A DNA stretch of 64,000 nt from BJHL01 sp040378885 (GCA_046316615.1 JBKDAN010000031.1:88257-152256); one strand, 5' to 3'. Numbered from the stretch's first letter, positions 1 through 9,692 are shown. The notes: generated by a model from the letters alone, not told the origin. Numbers and translations: made by a program.

Positions 1-30
1 ACAGGTCGTACATTCTTCGCTCGGCCATTC

Positions 31-3000
31 ATGTCGCACGAGAAAGACCATCCTGAGCACGAACCGCCTGCGGATGTTTCGACGCTGCTGGCGGCTTTGT
101 CGCGTTTGCGGAATGCGATTCGGCTGCAACTGGTCTTCTCCCGCGTTGGGTTGATTGTCGCGACAGTGTTCGCAACCGCGCTGGCGCTGGGCCTGGCGGA
201 TTACTTCCTGCGGTTGCCTCGCGAGCTGCGCGTACTGATGTGGGTTGGCGGCGTCATGGCGCTTGCGATGGTCATGTACCGTCGGGTGCTGCCTGCGCTG
301 CGGTTTCGACCCAGTGACACGGACCTTGCGCTGCGGCTGGAGCGCAGCGAACTTGGCCAGCAGCGCGGCTGGGCGGGTGTGCTGGCGAGCGGGCTGGAAC
401 TGAGCAAAGACAACGCACCGCACGATCCGCGGCTGGCGCGAGCAGCGGCGGATATCGCTCGTGAACGATTTGTCGTGAGCCCCGGCGCGGTGCTGAGCTC
501 GCTTGAGACGCGGACGCTGCGGCGGTCGCTGAGCGCGCTGGCTTTGGCGGGCGGCGCGGTCGTCGCGATGAGTATCGCGAACCCCACGACGTTTCGCGTG
601 GGCAGCCAGCGCGTGTTGACGCCTTGGGCAGCGACACAGTGGCCCAAGCGCACGGGCGTGGTCGCTGCTGGCACGCCTGCGGCGCACCCGCTGGGAACGG
701 CGTTGCCTTTGCGTGCGCTCTTGCTGCGATCCCCCAAGCCGGCGAGTGCGACCAACATCACGGTGCGGTACCGCGTGAGTGTGGATGGCAAGACGGGCCC
801 GACGCAGCAGGCGCTGTTGACACCTCAGGGACGCAAGCTGTCGCACGATCCGGGACTGGGCGCGCCGCAGATGGAGGGTGATCTGTTTGAGCGGCTGCTG
901 GACACGCAGGGACTCGTGCCCACGGGCACGCAACAGGCGACGCTGGAGTACTGGTTTGAAACCAGCGACGATGCGACGCCTGCGACGCGCGTGACACTGG
1001 TAGAGCCGCCGGCGATTGTGAATGCGAAGTTCGCGGTGACGCCTCCGGCGTACTTGGCGCAGTTGGCACCAGGCGCGGTGAATGTGGTTTCGGGCGAGAT
1101 TGATGCGGGCAACGGTTTGGACCAGCGTGCGCTCGTGGGGCCGGTGCTGGCGGGCTCGCAAGTGAGCATGAAGCTGCTCATGAGCAAGGACGTGGTGACG
1201 CCCGCGACCGTGGACAGCGCGTGGTTGCAGCAAACGCTGCCTGGGCTGCCTGAAGGCGCGCAAGCGACGCTGACGGCACGCGAGTGGACGGTGTCGTTTG
1301 TCGCGACGGATGCAGCGCGGATTCGGGCGATGCCGGTGGATGCGACGGGAATCGGGCCGCGAGAAGAAGCGGTGTTCCGCATGGATGTGATTGCGGATCG
1401 CGCGCCGACGGCGGCGGTGATCGGTCCGGCGCAGGACGAAACAGTGCTGCCCACGGCGGTTATTGAGACGATTGGGGAAGGACGCGATGACATCGCGCTG
1501 GCAGCGGTTGCGCTGCGGTCGCAACTGGCGAAGGTGCCTGCGGACAGCGCAGGCGCCGCACCCGAAGCGGTTGGCGAACCGACCGTGATGGTGACCGTGA
1601 CGCCCGACGCGGGCGAGGGTGAAGCAGCAACGCAGCGCACTCTGCGAGCGAAGCAACTGCTGGACCTGGCGAGCTTCAACGCGACGCCTGGTGACGAAGT
1701 GTGGCTGACGGCGGAAGTGCGCGATGCGATCATGGCATTTGAGAAGCCCGATGCGACGGGCGTGATTTCGCCCGTGCGGCGGCTGCGGTTCATCTCGGCG
1801 AGTGAACTGGTGGAGCAACTGCGTCAGGAACTCACGGGGCTGCGCGATGCGGCTTCGCGATTGGAGACGGACCAGAACGCACTGCGCGAGCAATTGCCAC
1901 AGGCGACGGCAAATACTGATCAGGCCCGCGCGAATGCGAAGCAGCAGGCACCCAAGCAGGAAAGCGTGGAGCAGCGGCTCAAGCCCGTGACAACTGCACT
2001 GGAGCGGCTGCAAACTCGCGCGGAGCGCAACCGGCTGGATGACGCGGCATTCAATCAGCTTCTGCAGGATGCCACAGAAGCGGCGCAGCAGGCGGCGACA
2101 TCGGCACAGCAGGCGAGTGATGCGCTCAAGGCGCTGGGCGAGCAGCGTGAACAGGAACAGCGTGACCAGAGCGCACGTGCGGCAGAGCAGGCGCAGCAGC
2201 AGGTGAGTGATGAACTCAGCTCGCTGATGCAGATGCTGAGCGAGGGGCAGGACGACTGGGCGGCACGGCGGTCGATTGAACAACTGCTGACGGAGCAGCG
2301 GCAACTGCGGGCGCAGACGGCGGCGACAGGTCAGGAAACGCAGGGCCAGCGCAACGAGGAATTGACGGCCAAGCAGCGTGAGGATCTGGAGCGCATCGCG
2401 CGTCGGCAGCGTGAGATCGCGCAACGGACAGACGCGGCGATTGAACAGCTTGAGCAGCGTGCACAGCAATTGCAGGAGACAAGCCCCGCGCAGGCGCAGG
2501 CCATGCAGCAGGCGGCAGCCAAGGCGCGACAGCAGCAGGCAAGCCAGAAGCAGCGCGATGCAGCGCAGCAGGTGCAGCAGAACCAGACGGGGCAGGCGCA
2601 GCAGAACCAGCAGGCCGCTGAAGAGGCCCTCGAAGAGGCGCTGCAGGCGCTGGATGACACGCAGAAGGCGCGTGATGAACAATTGCGTCGCACGCTGGCG
2701 GATGTGAAGCAGTCGCTGGATGAACTGATTCGGCGCCAGCAGCAGGAGATTGATCGCGCGAGCAAGGCGCTAGCGGGTGACGTGGCGCCGGAGCTGGATG
2801 GCGCGATGGTGCAGGTGCATCAGAACACGCTGGCGGTCCTCGCGAAGATCAAGCGTGAGGCGCAGGGCGCGGACATGCTGATCGAGTATGTTGAAAGCGC
2901 GACGGATGCACAGGCGAGCGCGATTGTCAGTCTGCGGGATGATCCGGCGGACTACGCGGCGGCGGAGCAGACCGAGCGCGTGGCGCTGGCGCGACTGAAG

Positions 3001-3774
3001 GACGCGCGGGCGGAAGCGGAGAAGCTGGACAAGCAGGCGGAGAAGCGTGATCAGGATCGCACGCGGCGCGAGCTGAGCAAGGCGTATAGCGAAGCGCTGG
3101 AACAGCAGGCGGCGATCAATGCAGAAACGCAGCCGCTGATTGGCGTGGAAGTGGATCGGCGGACTCGCAATCAACTGCGGCAACTGGCGCAGAAGCAGCA
3201 AGAACTGCGGCAGCGACTGGCGGATCTGCGGTCGCAGACGGAAGAGCTGGGTGAGGCGAAGGTGTTTGACTTCGCGCACCGGCGGCTGGATGAAGCGATG
3301 GCGAGTGCGGCGACCGCGCTGGCGGAAGGCAGGAACACGCGCGCGGTGACTCGCGACCAGAATGCGGCGCAGTCTGTGCTGAGCAGCATGGTGGAAGCGT
3401 TGAAGAACGCGCAGGACGAGCAAGACGGACTCTCAAAGGGACAGCAGGGCGGTGGCAGCGGGAGTGGTGGCGGCGCGGGGCAGCCGCAACCGGCGGTGCC
3501 TCCCGCGGCGGAACTGATGCTGCTTCGCGGCATGCAGGCCGAGACACTGTCGCGCACGAAGTCGCTGGATGAGGCGGGCGCGCAGGCGGATGCTGGCGAG
3601 CTGGATGCCGTGAGCAAGCTGCAGGCGGATATCGTGGAGCAGAGCGAAGAACTGATCAAGCGTTTGCAGGGCGGCGTGGAGGCTCCTGAAACTCCTGAAG
3701 CTCCTGAGCAGCCTGTGAACCCCGATGGCGGCGAGCAGAAGCCCGCGGAAGAGCCCGATGGAGGAAGCAAGTGA
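31..3774 (+). CDS. DUF4175-like membrane-anchored Gln-rich coiled-coil protein
   Basis: A 1247-residue protein that I read as the DUF4175-type coiled-coil membrane protein which planctomycetes often carry beside Bat/aerotolerance-like operons; its precise role is unknown. Hydrophobic segments lie near residues 35-58, 65-83 and 167-184. From about residue 590 to 1130 the chain is almost continuous charged, Gln-rich coiled coil, followed by a Gly/Ser linker (about 1140-1160) and a Pro/Glu-rich tail. The frame stays open to the window edge and no ribosome site precedes the ATG, so the true start may lie further upstream. The stop shares one base with the next ATG (TGATG), which suggests translational coupling. 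No catalytic motif is visible. Family assignment is from general resemblance only. Confidence 0.7.
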   Translation: MSHEKDHPEHEPPADVSTLLAALSRLRNAIRLQLVFSRVGLIVATVFATALALGLADYFLRLPRELRVLMWVGGVMALAMVMYRRVLPALRFRPSDTDLALRLERSELGQQRGWAGVLASGLELSKDNAPHDPRLARAAADIARERFVVSPGAVLSSLETRTLRRSLSALALAGGAVVAMSIANPTTFRVGSQRVLTPWAATQWPKRTGVVAAGTPAAHPLGTALPLRALLLRSPKPASATNITVRYRVSVDGKTGPTQQALLTPQGRKLSHDPGLGAPQMEGDLFERLLDTQGLVPTGTQQATLEYWFETSDDATPATRVTLVEPPAIVNAKFAVTPPAYLAQLAPGAVNVVSGEIDAGNGLDQRALVGPVLAGSQVSMKLLMSKDVVTPATVDSAWLQQTLPGLPEGAQATLTAREWTVSFVATDAARIRAMPVDATGIGPREEAVFRMDVIADRAPTAAVIGPAQDETVLPTAVIETIGEGRDDIALAAVALRSQLAKVPADSAGAAPEAVGEPTVMVTVTPDAGEGEAATQRTLRAKQLLDLASFNATPGDEVWLTAEVRDAIMAFEKPDATGVISPVRRLRFISASELVEQLRQELTGLRDAASRLETDQNALREQLPQATANTDQARANAKQQAPKQESVEQRLKPVTTALERLQTRAERNRLDDAAFNQLLQDATEAAQQAATSAQQASDALKALGEQREQEQRDQSARAAEQAQQQVSDELSSLMQMLSEGQDDWAARRSIEQLLTEQRQLRAQTAATGQETQGQRNEELTAKQREDLERIARRQREIAQRTDAAIEQLEQRAQQLQETSPAQAQAMQQAAAKARQQQASQKQRDAAQQVQQNQTGQAQQNQQAAEEALEEALQALDDTQKARDEQLRRTLADVKQSLDELIRRQQQEIDRASKALAGDVAPELDGAMVQVHQNTLAVLAKIKREAQGADMLIEYVESATDAQASAIVSLRDDPADYAAAEQTERVALARLKDARAEAEKLDKQAEKRDQDRTRRELSKAYSEALEQQAAINAETQPLIGVEVDRRTRNQLRQLAQKQQELRQRLADLRSQTEELGEAKVFDFAHRRLDEAMASAATALAEGRNTRAVTRDQNAAQSVLSSMVEALKNAQDEQDGLSKGQQGGGSGSGGGAGQPQPAVPPAAELMLLRGMQAETLSRTKSLDEAGAQADAGELDAVSKLQADIVEQSEELIKRLQGGVEAPETPEAPEQPVNPDGGEQKPAEEPDGGSK

Positions 3775-4526
3775 TGTCGCAGCGTGTTCTGCAACATGCA
3801 CGTTCGGTGAGCGTCGCGATGGCGATGCTTGCGGTGTCGCCACTTGTGACGGCAGCGGCAGATGATGCGCCACCGGCAGCGGCAACAACGCCGCCTGCGC
3901 GGGAGCCGACGCTGGACGAGCTACTGGGACTCGCGAAGCCGGATGCTGCGCAGGATGCCAAGCCCGAGCAGCCACAAGCGGTGGATCCGACGCAGACGCA
4001 GCTTGATCGTGATCTGCGGTCGGTGCCGATCAGCGATCAGTTTCTGTCGGCAGTGGGATTGATGCGTGAGAGTGCAGACAGACTCGGCAAGGCGAAGGAC
4101 GCAGGCCTGCAAACACAACGTGTGCAGGATGAGATTCTGAAGAAGCTCGACAAGCTGATTGATGACGCCAAACAACAGAGCCAGCAGCAACAGCAGCAGC
4201 AATCGCAGAGTGAGCAGGAACAGCAGCAGCAACAACAGCAACAGCAGCAGAGCAGTCAGAGCCAGCAGCAGCAACAACAGCAGCAGAGCGGTGCCAACGC
4301 GCAGGGCGGCAATGTGCCCAAGCGCGACGGGCAGCGGCGCCAGCAGTCGGCGGGGAACATGGCGGAGTGGGGCAACCTGCCCGCGCGTGTTCGTGATGCG
4401 CTGGTGCAGGGCAGCGGCGACAGCTTCAGCGCGACGTACGAGCGGCTGACGGAAGAGTACTACAAGCGGCTCGCGCAGCAGGCCCAGCCGGCACCAGCGA
4501 CGAATGAGAACGGGGGCCAGCAATGA
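3774..4526 (+). CDS. Secreted polyglutamine-rich protein
   Basis: A 250-residue protein with an N-terminal signal peptide (hydrophobic stretch about residues 12-27 ending at an Ala-rich site). Residues about 132-175 are almost pure Gln and Ser, encoded by mixed CAG/CAA codons. After this a conserved-looking segment near residues 196-234 (WGNLPARVRDAL, then an ERLTEEYYKRLA helix) resembles the tail of proteins found next to DUF4175-type genes. A GTG at 3771 could also start the frame, but GAGGAA at 3761-3766 is well spaced for the ATG at 3774. It overlaps the next gene by ATGA. I infer that it works with the two neighbouring gene products, perhaps as a periplasmic partner; the function is unknown. 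Confidence 0.75.
   Translation: MSQRVLQHARSVSVAMAMLAVSPLVTAAADDAPPAAATTPPAREPTLDELLGLAKPDAAQDAKPEQPQAVDPTQTQLDRDLRSVPISDQFLSAVGLMRESADRLGKAKDAGLQTQRVQDEILKKLDKLIDDAKQQSQQQQQQQSQSEQEQQQQQQQQQQSSQSQQQQQQQQSGANAQGGNVPKRDGQRRQQSAGNMAEWGNLPARVRDALVQGSGDSFSATYERLTEEYYKRLAQQAQPAPATNENGGQQ
4170..4300 (+). repeat. CAG/CAA-rich low-complexity tract
   Basis: Encodes the polyGln/Ser stretch of the gene at 3774. CAG and CAA are mixed, so it is not a pure triplet microsatellite. Confidence 0.75.
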
Positions 4527-5680
4527 GCCCTGCCGTGCTTGCGCTCGCGGTGATGATGCAGCAGCAGTCGCAGATGGAGCCTGCGGTGCGAGAGAACCCG
4601 TTTGGCGGATTCACTTCGACGGATGTTGTCGTTGTGAACGGCGCGATGATGCAGCAACCTGAGCGCGCGGTTGCGGAAGAGAACCTGGGTGACGGCCGCA
4701 GCGCGCAGAACAATCCCCTTGCGAATGAGATGACGGCGCAGCTGGATCGCACGGTGACGCGCGGGCTGGCGCAGCTGGCTTCGCGCCAGAACCCGGATGG
4801 AAGCTGGGGCGAAGTGCAGTTTGGGCGATCTGTCGCCGTCACGTCGCTGGCGTGTCTGGCGCTGATGGCTGACGGCAACACGCCCGGCCGCGGCGTGTAT
4901 GGCGAGCAGGTGACCAAGGGTCTTGAGTACATCTTGCGGAACACGACCGAGAGCGGACTGGTCGCGACGGACAGCGCCAACAGCCCGATGTATGGCCACG
5001 GCTTTGCGACGCTGTTTCTCGGCGAGGTGTACGGCATGACGCAGGGCGGCGGCGATACGGAGCTTGCAGACCGCTCGCACCGTGCGCTGGTAAAGGCTGT
5101 GCGACTGATTGAGACGAGCCAGAATCGCGAAGGCGGCTGGCGATACAACCCAGTGCCGTTTGACGCGGATACGAGCGTGACGATCTGTCAGATCATGGCG
5201 CTTCGCAGCGCACGAAATGCGGGGCTTGAAGTCAGCAAGGATGTTGTTGACAAGGCTGTGGAGTACGTGCGCAGCTGCCAGAACAATGACGGCGGGTTCC
5301 GCTATCAGTTCAGCATGGGGCCCAGCGCGTGGCCTCGAAGCGCGGCGGGGATCGCGAGCCTGCAGTATGCGGGGATCTATGAAGACCGGGCGATTGACTC
5401 GGGCATCAACTACGTGACGACGGTCGCGTTTCCGGGTGCTGGCATGGGCGAGAGCCAGATCCACTATTTTTATGGGCACTACTACGCGGTGCAGGCGATG
5501 TTCCTGCAGGGCGGGCGCTCGTGGGAGCGATGGTGGCCGGCGATTCGGAGTGAGCTTATCAGTCGGCAGCGCGCGGATGGTTCTTGGTCAGATGACAGCG
5601 CGGGCGACGATTACGGGACGGCGATGGCTTTGATCGTTCTGCAAATGCCCAAGCGATACTTGCCGATCTTTCAGAAGTAA
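4523..5680 (+). CDS. Prenyltransferase/squalene-oxidase repeat (alpha/alpha toroid) protein
   Basis: A 385-residue protein built from repeats of the squalene cyclase and protein prenyltransferase toroid type. QW-like turns recur: NPDGSWGE near residue 91, REGGWRY near 204, NDGGFRY near 255 and ADGSWSDDS near 352. The squalene-cyclase catalytic DxDD motif is not visible, so a terpene cyclase activity is not supported; planctomycetes carry many such toroid proteins of unknown role. The start ATG lies inside the previous stop (ATGA), so it is the third member of a tightly coupled set with the coiled-coil and polyGln genes. Hydrophobic residues at the extreme N-terminus are too few for a clear signal peptide. 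Confidence 0.8.
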   Translation: MSPAVLALAVMMQQQSQMEPAVRENPFGGFTSTDVVVVNGAMMQQPERAVAEENLGDGRSAQNNPLANEMTAQLDRTVTRGLAQLASRQNPDGSWGEVQFGRSVAVTSLACLALMADGNTPGRGVYGEQVTKGLEYILRNTTESGLVATDSANSPMYGHGFATLFLGEVYGMTQGGGDTELADRSHRALVKAVRLIETSQNREGGWRYNPVPFDADTSVTICQIMALRSARNAGLEVSKDVVDKAVEYVRSCQNNDGGFRYQFSMGPSAWPRSAAGIASLQYAGIYEDRAIDSGINYVTTVAFPGAGMGESQIHYFYGHYYAVQAMFLQGGRSWERWWPAIRSELISRQRADGSWSDDSAGDDYGTAMALIVLQMPKRYLPIFQK

Positions 5681-5716
5681 GGCTCGCAGTCAGCGGCGCC
5701 TTGGAGTGGAGTCAGC

Positions 5717-6958
5717 ATGCCACGTGAGCGGGTCGCAACATGGGTCGTCGCGTGCAGCGCGTTGCTTGCTTTGGCGGGCACGGCGCGGGCGATGAACGGA
5801 CAAGGCGAAACTGCGGAGACCGTGCGGGCGCAGGGCCAGCACATGGTAATCACGAGCGATCTTTCGCGCGTTCGCGTTTCGCTGCGATCGCTGACAAGCA
5901 CGGAACTGGCAGGTCGCGACAGCAAGGGCGCGAGTGTTCGGCTGGCGATGGACGACGTGCTGGCGATTCTGCCTGTGGATGAGGGATTCACGACGACCGT
6001 GGAGCAACTGGGCGGCCTGCGAGCGGCGCGTGAGCGTACTGACATGGGCTGGGCGGTGCTGACCGATGATCAGACGCTGCCAGGCTCGCTGGACGGTGCG
6101 CCCAATGACGATGTGCTTTCGTGGCGCACGCAGCGCTGGGGGCCCATTCGATTCTCGCTTGAGGACCTGAAGCTGCTGCGCTTTGTTGATGCCGAGCAGA
6201 CGACCGTGCTGCGCGACGTGCGCGAGGACACCGTGCTGCTGACCAACGGCGACTTGCTGCGCGGATTTGTGAGCATTACGGCTGGGCCTGGGCTGACTGT
6301 CGAAACGCAGCCCGGCAAGAGCAGTGCGGTGCCGCTCGACCGAGTGGCGGGCGTGACATTTGCCAACCCAGCGAAGGAGCGCGTCGGGCCTTGGCTGTGG
6401 CTGATGGATGGCACTGCGGTGCGCGTGGATGCGTTCAACCTCAACGACTCGCGTGAAGCATCGATGCGGCTTGCTTCGGCAGAAGGCGAAGTGACGTTTT
6501 CACTGCCTGTCGAGCAGGTGCTCGCGTTCGTACCGGCACATGAGCGGCTGGTCGGGCTGGCGAGCTTGCAGTCGCCCAGTTATGAACCTTGGCCCACGCG
6601 GCGATGGACGGTTGCGCCGATCATTGCGCCGGCGGATCAATCGCCGCTGGGTGCAAGCCGCATTGAACTGCCCGGGCCCATGACAGCGACATGGTCGCTG
6701 CCGGTTTCGGCGACGCGTTTTGCGACGACGGTTGCGCTGCCTGAGAGCTGCCGGGTGTGGGGTGACTGCACGGTGATCGTGGCGGCAGATGGCAAGGAAC
6801 TGGCGCGAGTTCGGCTGACACCCGAGAGCCCAGAGAGTCAGATTTCGGCGGCTCTGCCGACGGGTGCTGCGCGATTGTCGGTGACGCTGGACCCGGGTGA
6901 GCGCGGCGGCGTGGAAGACCGGGTGGTGCTGTCGCGCGCGATGATTCGCTTGCGCTGA
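5717..6958 (+). CDS. Secreted protein with NPCBM-like C-terminal domain
   Basis: A 413-residue protein with a clear signal peptide (residues about 7-25, Ala-rich cleavage region). The middle is predicted beta-rich, including a segment of the LTNGDLLRGFV kind often seen in planctomycete surface proteins. The last 110 residues (LPVSATRFATTVALPES, VIVAADGKELARVRL, then a Gly/Asp turn and an ARAMIRL-like end) resemble NPCBM-type carbohydrate-binding modules. I infer an envelope protein that may bind glycans. It lies 36 bases after the toroid gene and may share its transcript; a TGGAGT stretch before the ATG is a weak ribosome site. The gene ends immediately beside the stop of a converging gene. 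No enzymatic domain is recognised. Confidence 0.6.
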   Translation: MPRERVATWVVACSALLALAGTARAMNGQGETAETVRAQGQHMVITSDLSRVRVSLRSLTSTELAGRDSKGASVRLAMDDVLAILPVDEGFTTTVEQLGGLRAARERTDMGWAVLTDDQTLPGSLDGAPNDDVLSWRTQRWGPIRFSLEDLKLLRFVDAEQTTVLRDVREDTVLLTNGDLLRGFVSITAGPGLTVETQPGKSSAVPLDRVAGVTFANPAKERVGPWLWLMDGTAVRVDAFNLNDSREASMRLASAEGEVTFSLPVEQVLAFVPAHERLVGLASLQSPSYEPWPTRRWTVAPIIAPADQSPLGASRIELPGPMTATWSLPVSATRFATTVALPESCRVWGDCTVIVAADGKELARVRLTPESPESQISAALPTGAARLSVTLDPGERGGVEDRVVLSRAMIRLR

Positions 6959-7348
6959 TCAGCGGCGGCGATAGAACTTCCAGAATTGCAGCAAGCGTGG
7001 AGCAAAACCGCCGCGATGCCAGTCGAGCGGCAGTTTGTCACGCGCGTAAGGGCGGCCGCACTCGGGGCATGCGCCGAACGAATCACAACCGTGCAGGTCG
7101 TAGCCGCACTTGGGGCAGACGAGATACTCCATTTGCTCCACGTGCTGGCGGATGTGGCTGTAGTAGACGAGCAGCCCGAAGAACAGCAGAAGCGCTGGGA
7201 TCCAGCCGAAGGCGGTGACGATGAGCATCGACGTGGGGATGGGCGCGCCGAAGATCTCGAGAATCGTCAAAACCGAGAGGGTGACCCACAGCGTGAGGCA
7301 TGCAAGGATGCCCAGGCGGAACCAGCGGATGACGGATCGTGGATACAT
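6959..7348 (-). CDS. Small membrane protein with C-terminal zinc ribbon
   Basis: A 129-residue protein with two hydrophobic segments (about residues 10-33 and 41-62), then a zinc-ribbon pair CPKCGYDL and CPECGRPY at about residues 78-100. Planctomycete genomes hold many such membrane-plus-ribbon proteins, of unknown function. The ATG at 7348 opens the frame and the stop abuts the stop of the converging gene at 6958. It lies 72 bases downstream of the HDOD gene on the same strand and may share its transcript. The ribbon may bind zinc structurally; nothing in the sequence names a partner. Confidence 0.65.
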   Translation of the reverse strand: MYPRSVIRWFRLGILACLTLWVTLSVLTILEIFGAPIPTSMLIVTAFGWIPALLLFFGLLVYYSHIRQHVEQMEYLVCPKCGYDLHGCDSFGACPECGRPYARDKLPLDWHRGGFAPRLLQFWKFYRRR

Positions 7349-7420
7349 GACAACGCCGCACAGTCTACCACAGTGCGGCGTGTCGATGCAAACGAAAGAT
7401 GTTGGGGATCTGGCTTCAGA

Positions 7421-8305
7421 TCAGCCCAGAGCCGCGGCAAACTCGCTGGCCTGCGTCTTGACCTGGGCACGGAGTTCCGTGACCTTTTCGGTGCTGAGCT
7501 TCAGGAAGTCGAGCACGTCGGCTTCGATGTAGGTATTGATCAGATCGCCACGGAAGCCAAGGCCACTATCAGCGGCGAGGCGGTCAGCGACGTAGACCAG
7601 AGCGGGGAGCGTGCGGTTGTCGACCGACGCTTCGAGCGGACGGTGGTGGAAGCCGGTGATGAACGCGAAGCTCTTGGGGAACTTCCAGCGTTCGCAGAGG
7701 CCTGCGCCGAAGTCCTGGTGGTCGGCGCCGAAAACGGTGCGTTCAGCGGCGATCATGTCGGAGCCGGGGACGCCCTTGCTGTCACAGGCGGTCTGGCGCA
7801 TGACTTCCTGCAGCTTGTTGCGGTCGTACTGCATTTCGACCATGAGGCCGATGTCGTGAATGAGCCCGCCCAGGAAGGCTTCGTCCTGCAAGCCCAGCTT
7901 GAGCGAGCCGGCGATCATCTTCGCGGTGGCAGCGGTGATGTTGCTGTGAGCCCACAGTTCGCGGCCGCTGAAGGTTGGGCCGATGTCGCCGCCACGGAAA
8001 AGCTTGGCCATGCTTGCGGCGATGGCGATGTTCTTGACGGCGTTGAGACCCAGCATGACGATGGCGCGATTGATGCTGCCAACCTGACCGGGCAAGCCGT
8101 AGAAAGACGAGTTGACGACCTTGAGGATGCGCGAGCAGAGCGCCGGGTCGGTCGAGATGACCTTGTGGAGGTCCTGCGCGGTGCTCTTGGGGCTCTCGAC
8201 GAGTTCGACCACCTTGACGGTGACTTCAGGCAGCGTCGCGATGTGACTGATCTCGCGGATCGCGTTGGAAACAACTTGTTCTCGCTCGTGCGTAATGACG
8301 CTCAT
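7421..8305 (-). CDS. HDOD domain signalling protein
   Basis: A 294-residue protein dominated by an HDOD domain (about residues 15-225). Typical features are STDPALCSRILKVVNSSFYG (51-70), GSINRAIVMLG (75-86) and a retained His-Asp pair at residues 150-151 in LIHDIG. HDOD proteins act in bacterial signalling and regulation, often without phosphodiesterase activity. I chose the ATG at 8305 because GGAG lies 8 bases before it; a longer open frame running up to 9688 overlaps the neuC gene out of frame and is spurious. It is downstream of neuC on the same strand after a 178-base gap, so it may be separately transcribed. Confidence 0.88.
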   Translation of the reverse strand: MSVITHEREQVVSNAIREISHIATLPEVTVKVVELVESPKSTAQDLHKVISTDPALCSRILKVVNSSFYGLPGQVGSINRAIVMLGLNAVKNIAIAASMAKLFRGGDIGPTFSGRELWAHSNITAATAKMIAGSLKLGLQDEAFLGGLIHDIGLMVEMQYDRNKLQEVMRQTACDSKGVPGSDMIAAERTVFGADHQDFGAGLCERWKFPKSFAFITGFHHRPLEASVDNRTLPALVYVADRLAADSGLGFRGDLINTYIEADVLDFLKLSTEKVTELRAQVKTQASEFAAALG

Positions 8306-8483
8306 CGCTGTGCTCCGGTCGATAGCTTCGGCTCTGTGACAGACAGAGGAACCGGAGGAAGATCGGATAAACCCGGGGGCGACTTCACGCGGAATGCCGG
8401 ATTGCGATATGTGATAACGGAGATCGGACGCACACGGTCGCCTGCACGATTTGGGGGGATGCGGCGCAGATTGTGCGTGTGTT

Positions 8484-9692
8484 TCAGTACGCGTTTTGCT
8501 TACGCAGCACGATGGCATCGTGCGGGTTGACGGCTGCGAGCAACTGGGCGATACGTTCACCGGTCTTGCCATCGCCGTATGGGTGCTGATAACCGGGTGG
8601 TGTGGCGCGTGCTTGGGTGATGGCACGAACGAGGGTTTCGAATGTGACGTGATCGATGTGTGTGACGTTTGCGCAGCGTTCGCGGCCGCGCTGGCGCGGA
8701 CCGATATCGACGACGGGCAGACCGAGGGCCGCAGCTTCAATGAGTCCTGCACTGCTGTTGCCAACCAAGACACCTCGCGTCGGCTGGAGCATGGCGAGGC
8801 GCTTGAGCAGGGCGATCCACGTGCTGCGATCGATGTTGGGGCGAGAGGGCAGACCGGACGCGCGAATCGCTCGCATGATGCCATCGCGGCCTGGATCGAG
8901 ATTGGGCTCCATGATGAGCAGACGCTCGGCGGGCTGGGCGCGCAAGGTGTCGAGCACGGCGGTTGCCGTTGCTTCTTCAAGTTCGTCGGGCTGGCCCGTC
9001 GGGTGGAGCAGGCAGATGACACTGGGTGCGCCGAGTTCGGCACTCGCAGCGTCGGGCAGCGGCGGTATGTTGCTGAGTTCATCCATCGCCGACGACCCAA
9101 CGCAGTGGACGCGAGCGGCTTCCTCTCCCATGCGGATGATGCGATCTCGCGAAGTCGGCGTAGCGGGCAAGTGCAGGTGCGCGAGCTTGGTGATGGCGTG
9201 ACGCATCGCTTCATCAGCAACGCCTTCCGCGCGGTCACCACCATGAACGTGAGCAAGAGCAAAGCCGCCGATGCTGGCGGCGGAGGCTGCGGCGAAGGCT
9301 TCAATGCGATCACCCAGCACCACGACCCAGTCGGGGCGGAGTTTGGCAAAGGAGCGACCAAAGCGGGCGATGCCGCGCCCAAGAGATTCAACGTCTTCGA
9401 GGCGACCCGTGCGACCGGCGATCTGCATGGGCACGACGTCGGCGATGGCGAAGTCGCGTTTGACATCACGAAAGGTGAGAGCGGGTGACACGAGGTGACT
9501 GCCGGCAGCGACGACCATGAGCGAAAGCTCTTGACGCTGCGCGATCGCGTGCATGACGGGACGGAGCAGGCCGAACTCAGCGCGGGTGCCCGTGACCACG
9601 GCGATGCGCCTTGTGCCCGCGGGGATGTTGAGATCGTCCGCGTCTTGCTGCGGCCGCACCGCAGGAACATCATCCCAGCCATCACCAATCAT
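8484..9692 (-). CDS. neuC: UDP-N-acetylglucosamine 2-epimerase, hydrolysing (NeuC type)
   Basis: A 402-residue member of the UDP-GlcNAc 2-epimerase family, hydrolysing branch, which releases ManNAc (or a related 2-epimerised sugar) and UDP as the first step to a nonulosonic acid. Visible motifs are VVTGTRAEFGLL at residues 32-43, an HVHGGD segment near 145, and VGNSSAGLIEA near 317 near the nucleotide site. The first 27 residues are an extra N-terminal leader. The start at 9692 has GGGAG 8 bases upstream. It follows neuB by 52 bases in the same direction. LegG, which acts on a GDP sugar in legionaminic acid synthesis, is a close relative and cannot be excluded, so the gene name is by context. 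Confidence 0.85.
   Translation of the reverse strand: MIGDGWDDVPAVRPQQDADDLNIPAGTRRIAVVTGTRAEFGLLRPVMHAIAQRQELSLMVVAAGSHLVSPALTFRDVKRDFAIADVVPMQIAGRTGRLEDVESLGRGIARFGRSFAKLRPDWVVVLGDRIEAFAAASAASIGGFALAHVHGGDRAEGVADEAMRHAITKLAHLHLPATPTSRDRIIRMGEEAARVHCVGSSAMDELSNIPPLPDAASAELGAPSVICLLHPTGQPDELEEATATAVLDTLRAQPAERLLIMEPNLDPGRDGIMRAIRASGLPSRPNIDRSTWIALLKRLAMLQPTRGVLVGNSSAGLIEAAALGLPVVDIGPRQRGRERCANVTHIDHVTFETLVRAITQARATPPGYQHPYGDGKTGERIAQLLAAVNPHDAIVLRKQNAY

Noticed and set aside
4170..4300. CAG triplet expansion as a phase-variable microsatellite
   Set aside because: CAG and CAA codons are mixed and broken by Ser and Glu codons, so slippage of a pure repeat is unlikely.
6986..8530. Long plus-strand open frame (514 codons) opposite the zinc-ribbon and HDOD genes
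   Set aside because: It is antisense to two recognisable genes, has biased, Asp/Glu/Val-rich composition and no family resemblance; it is a shadow frame of GC-rich coding DNA.
8306..9688. N-terminal extension of the HDOD frame by about 460 codons
   Set aside because: It runs through neuC in another frame and reads as Ser/Arg/Pro-rich noise; the HDOD protein has a good ATG and ribosome site at 8305.
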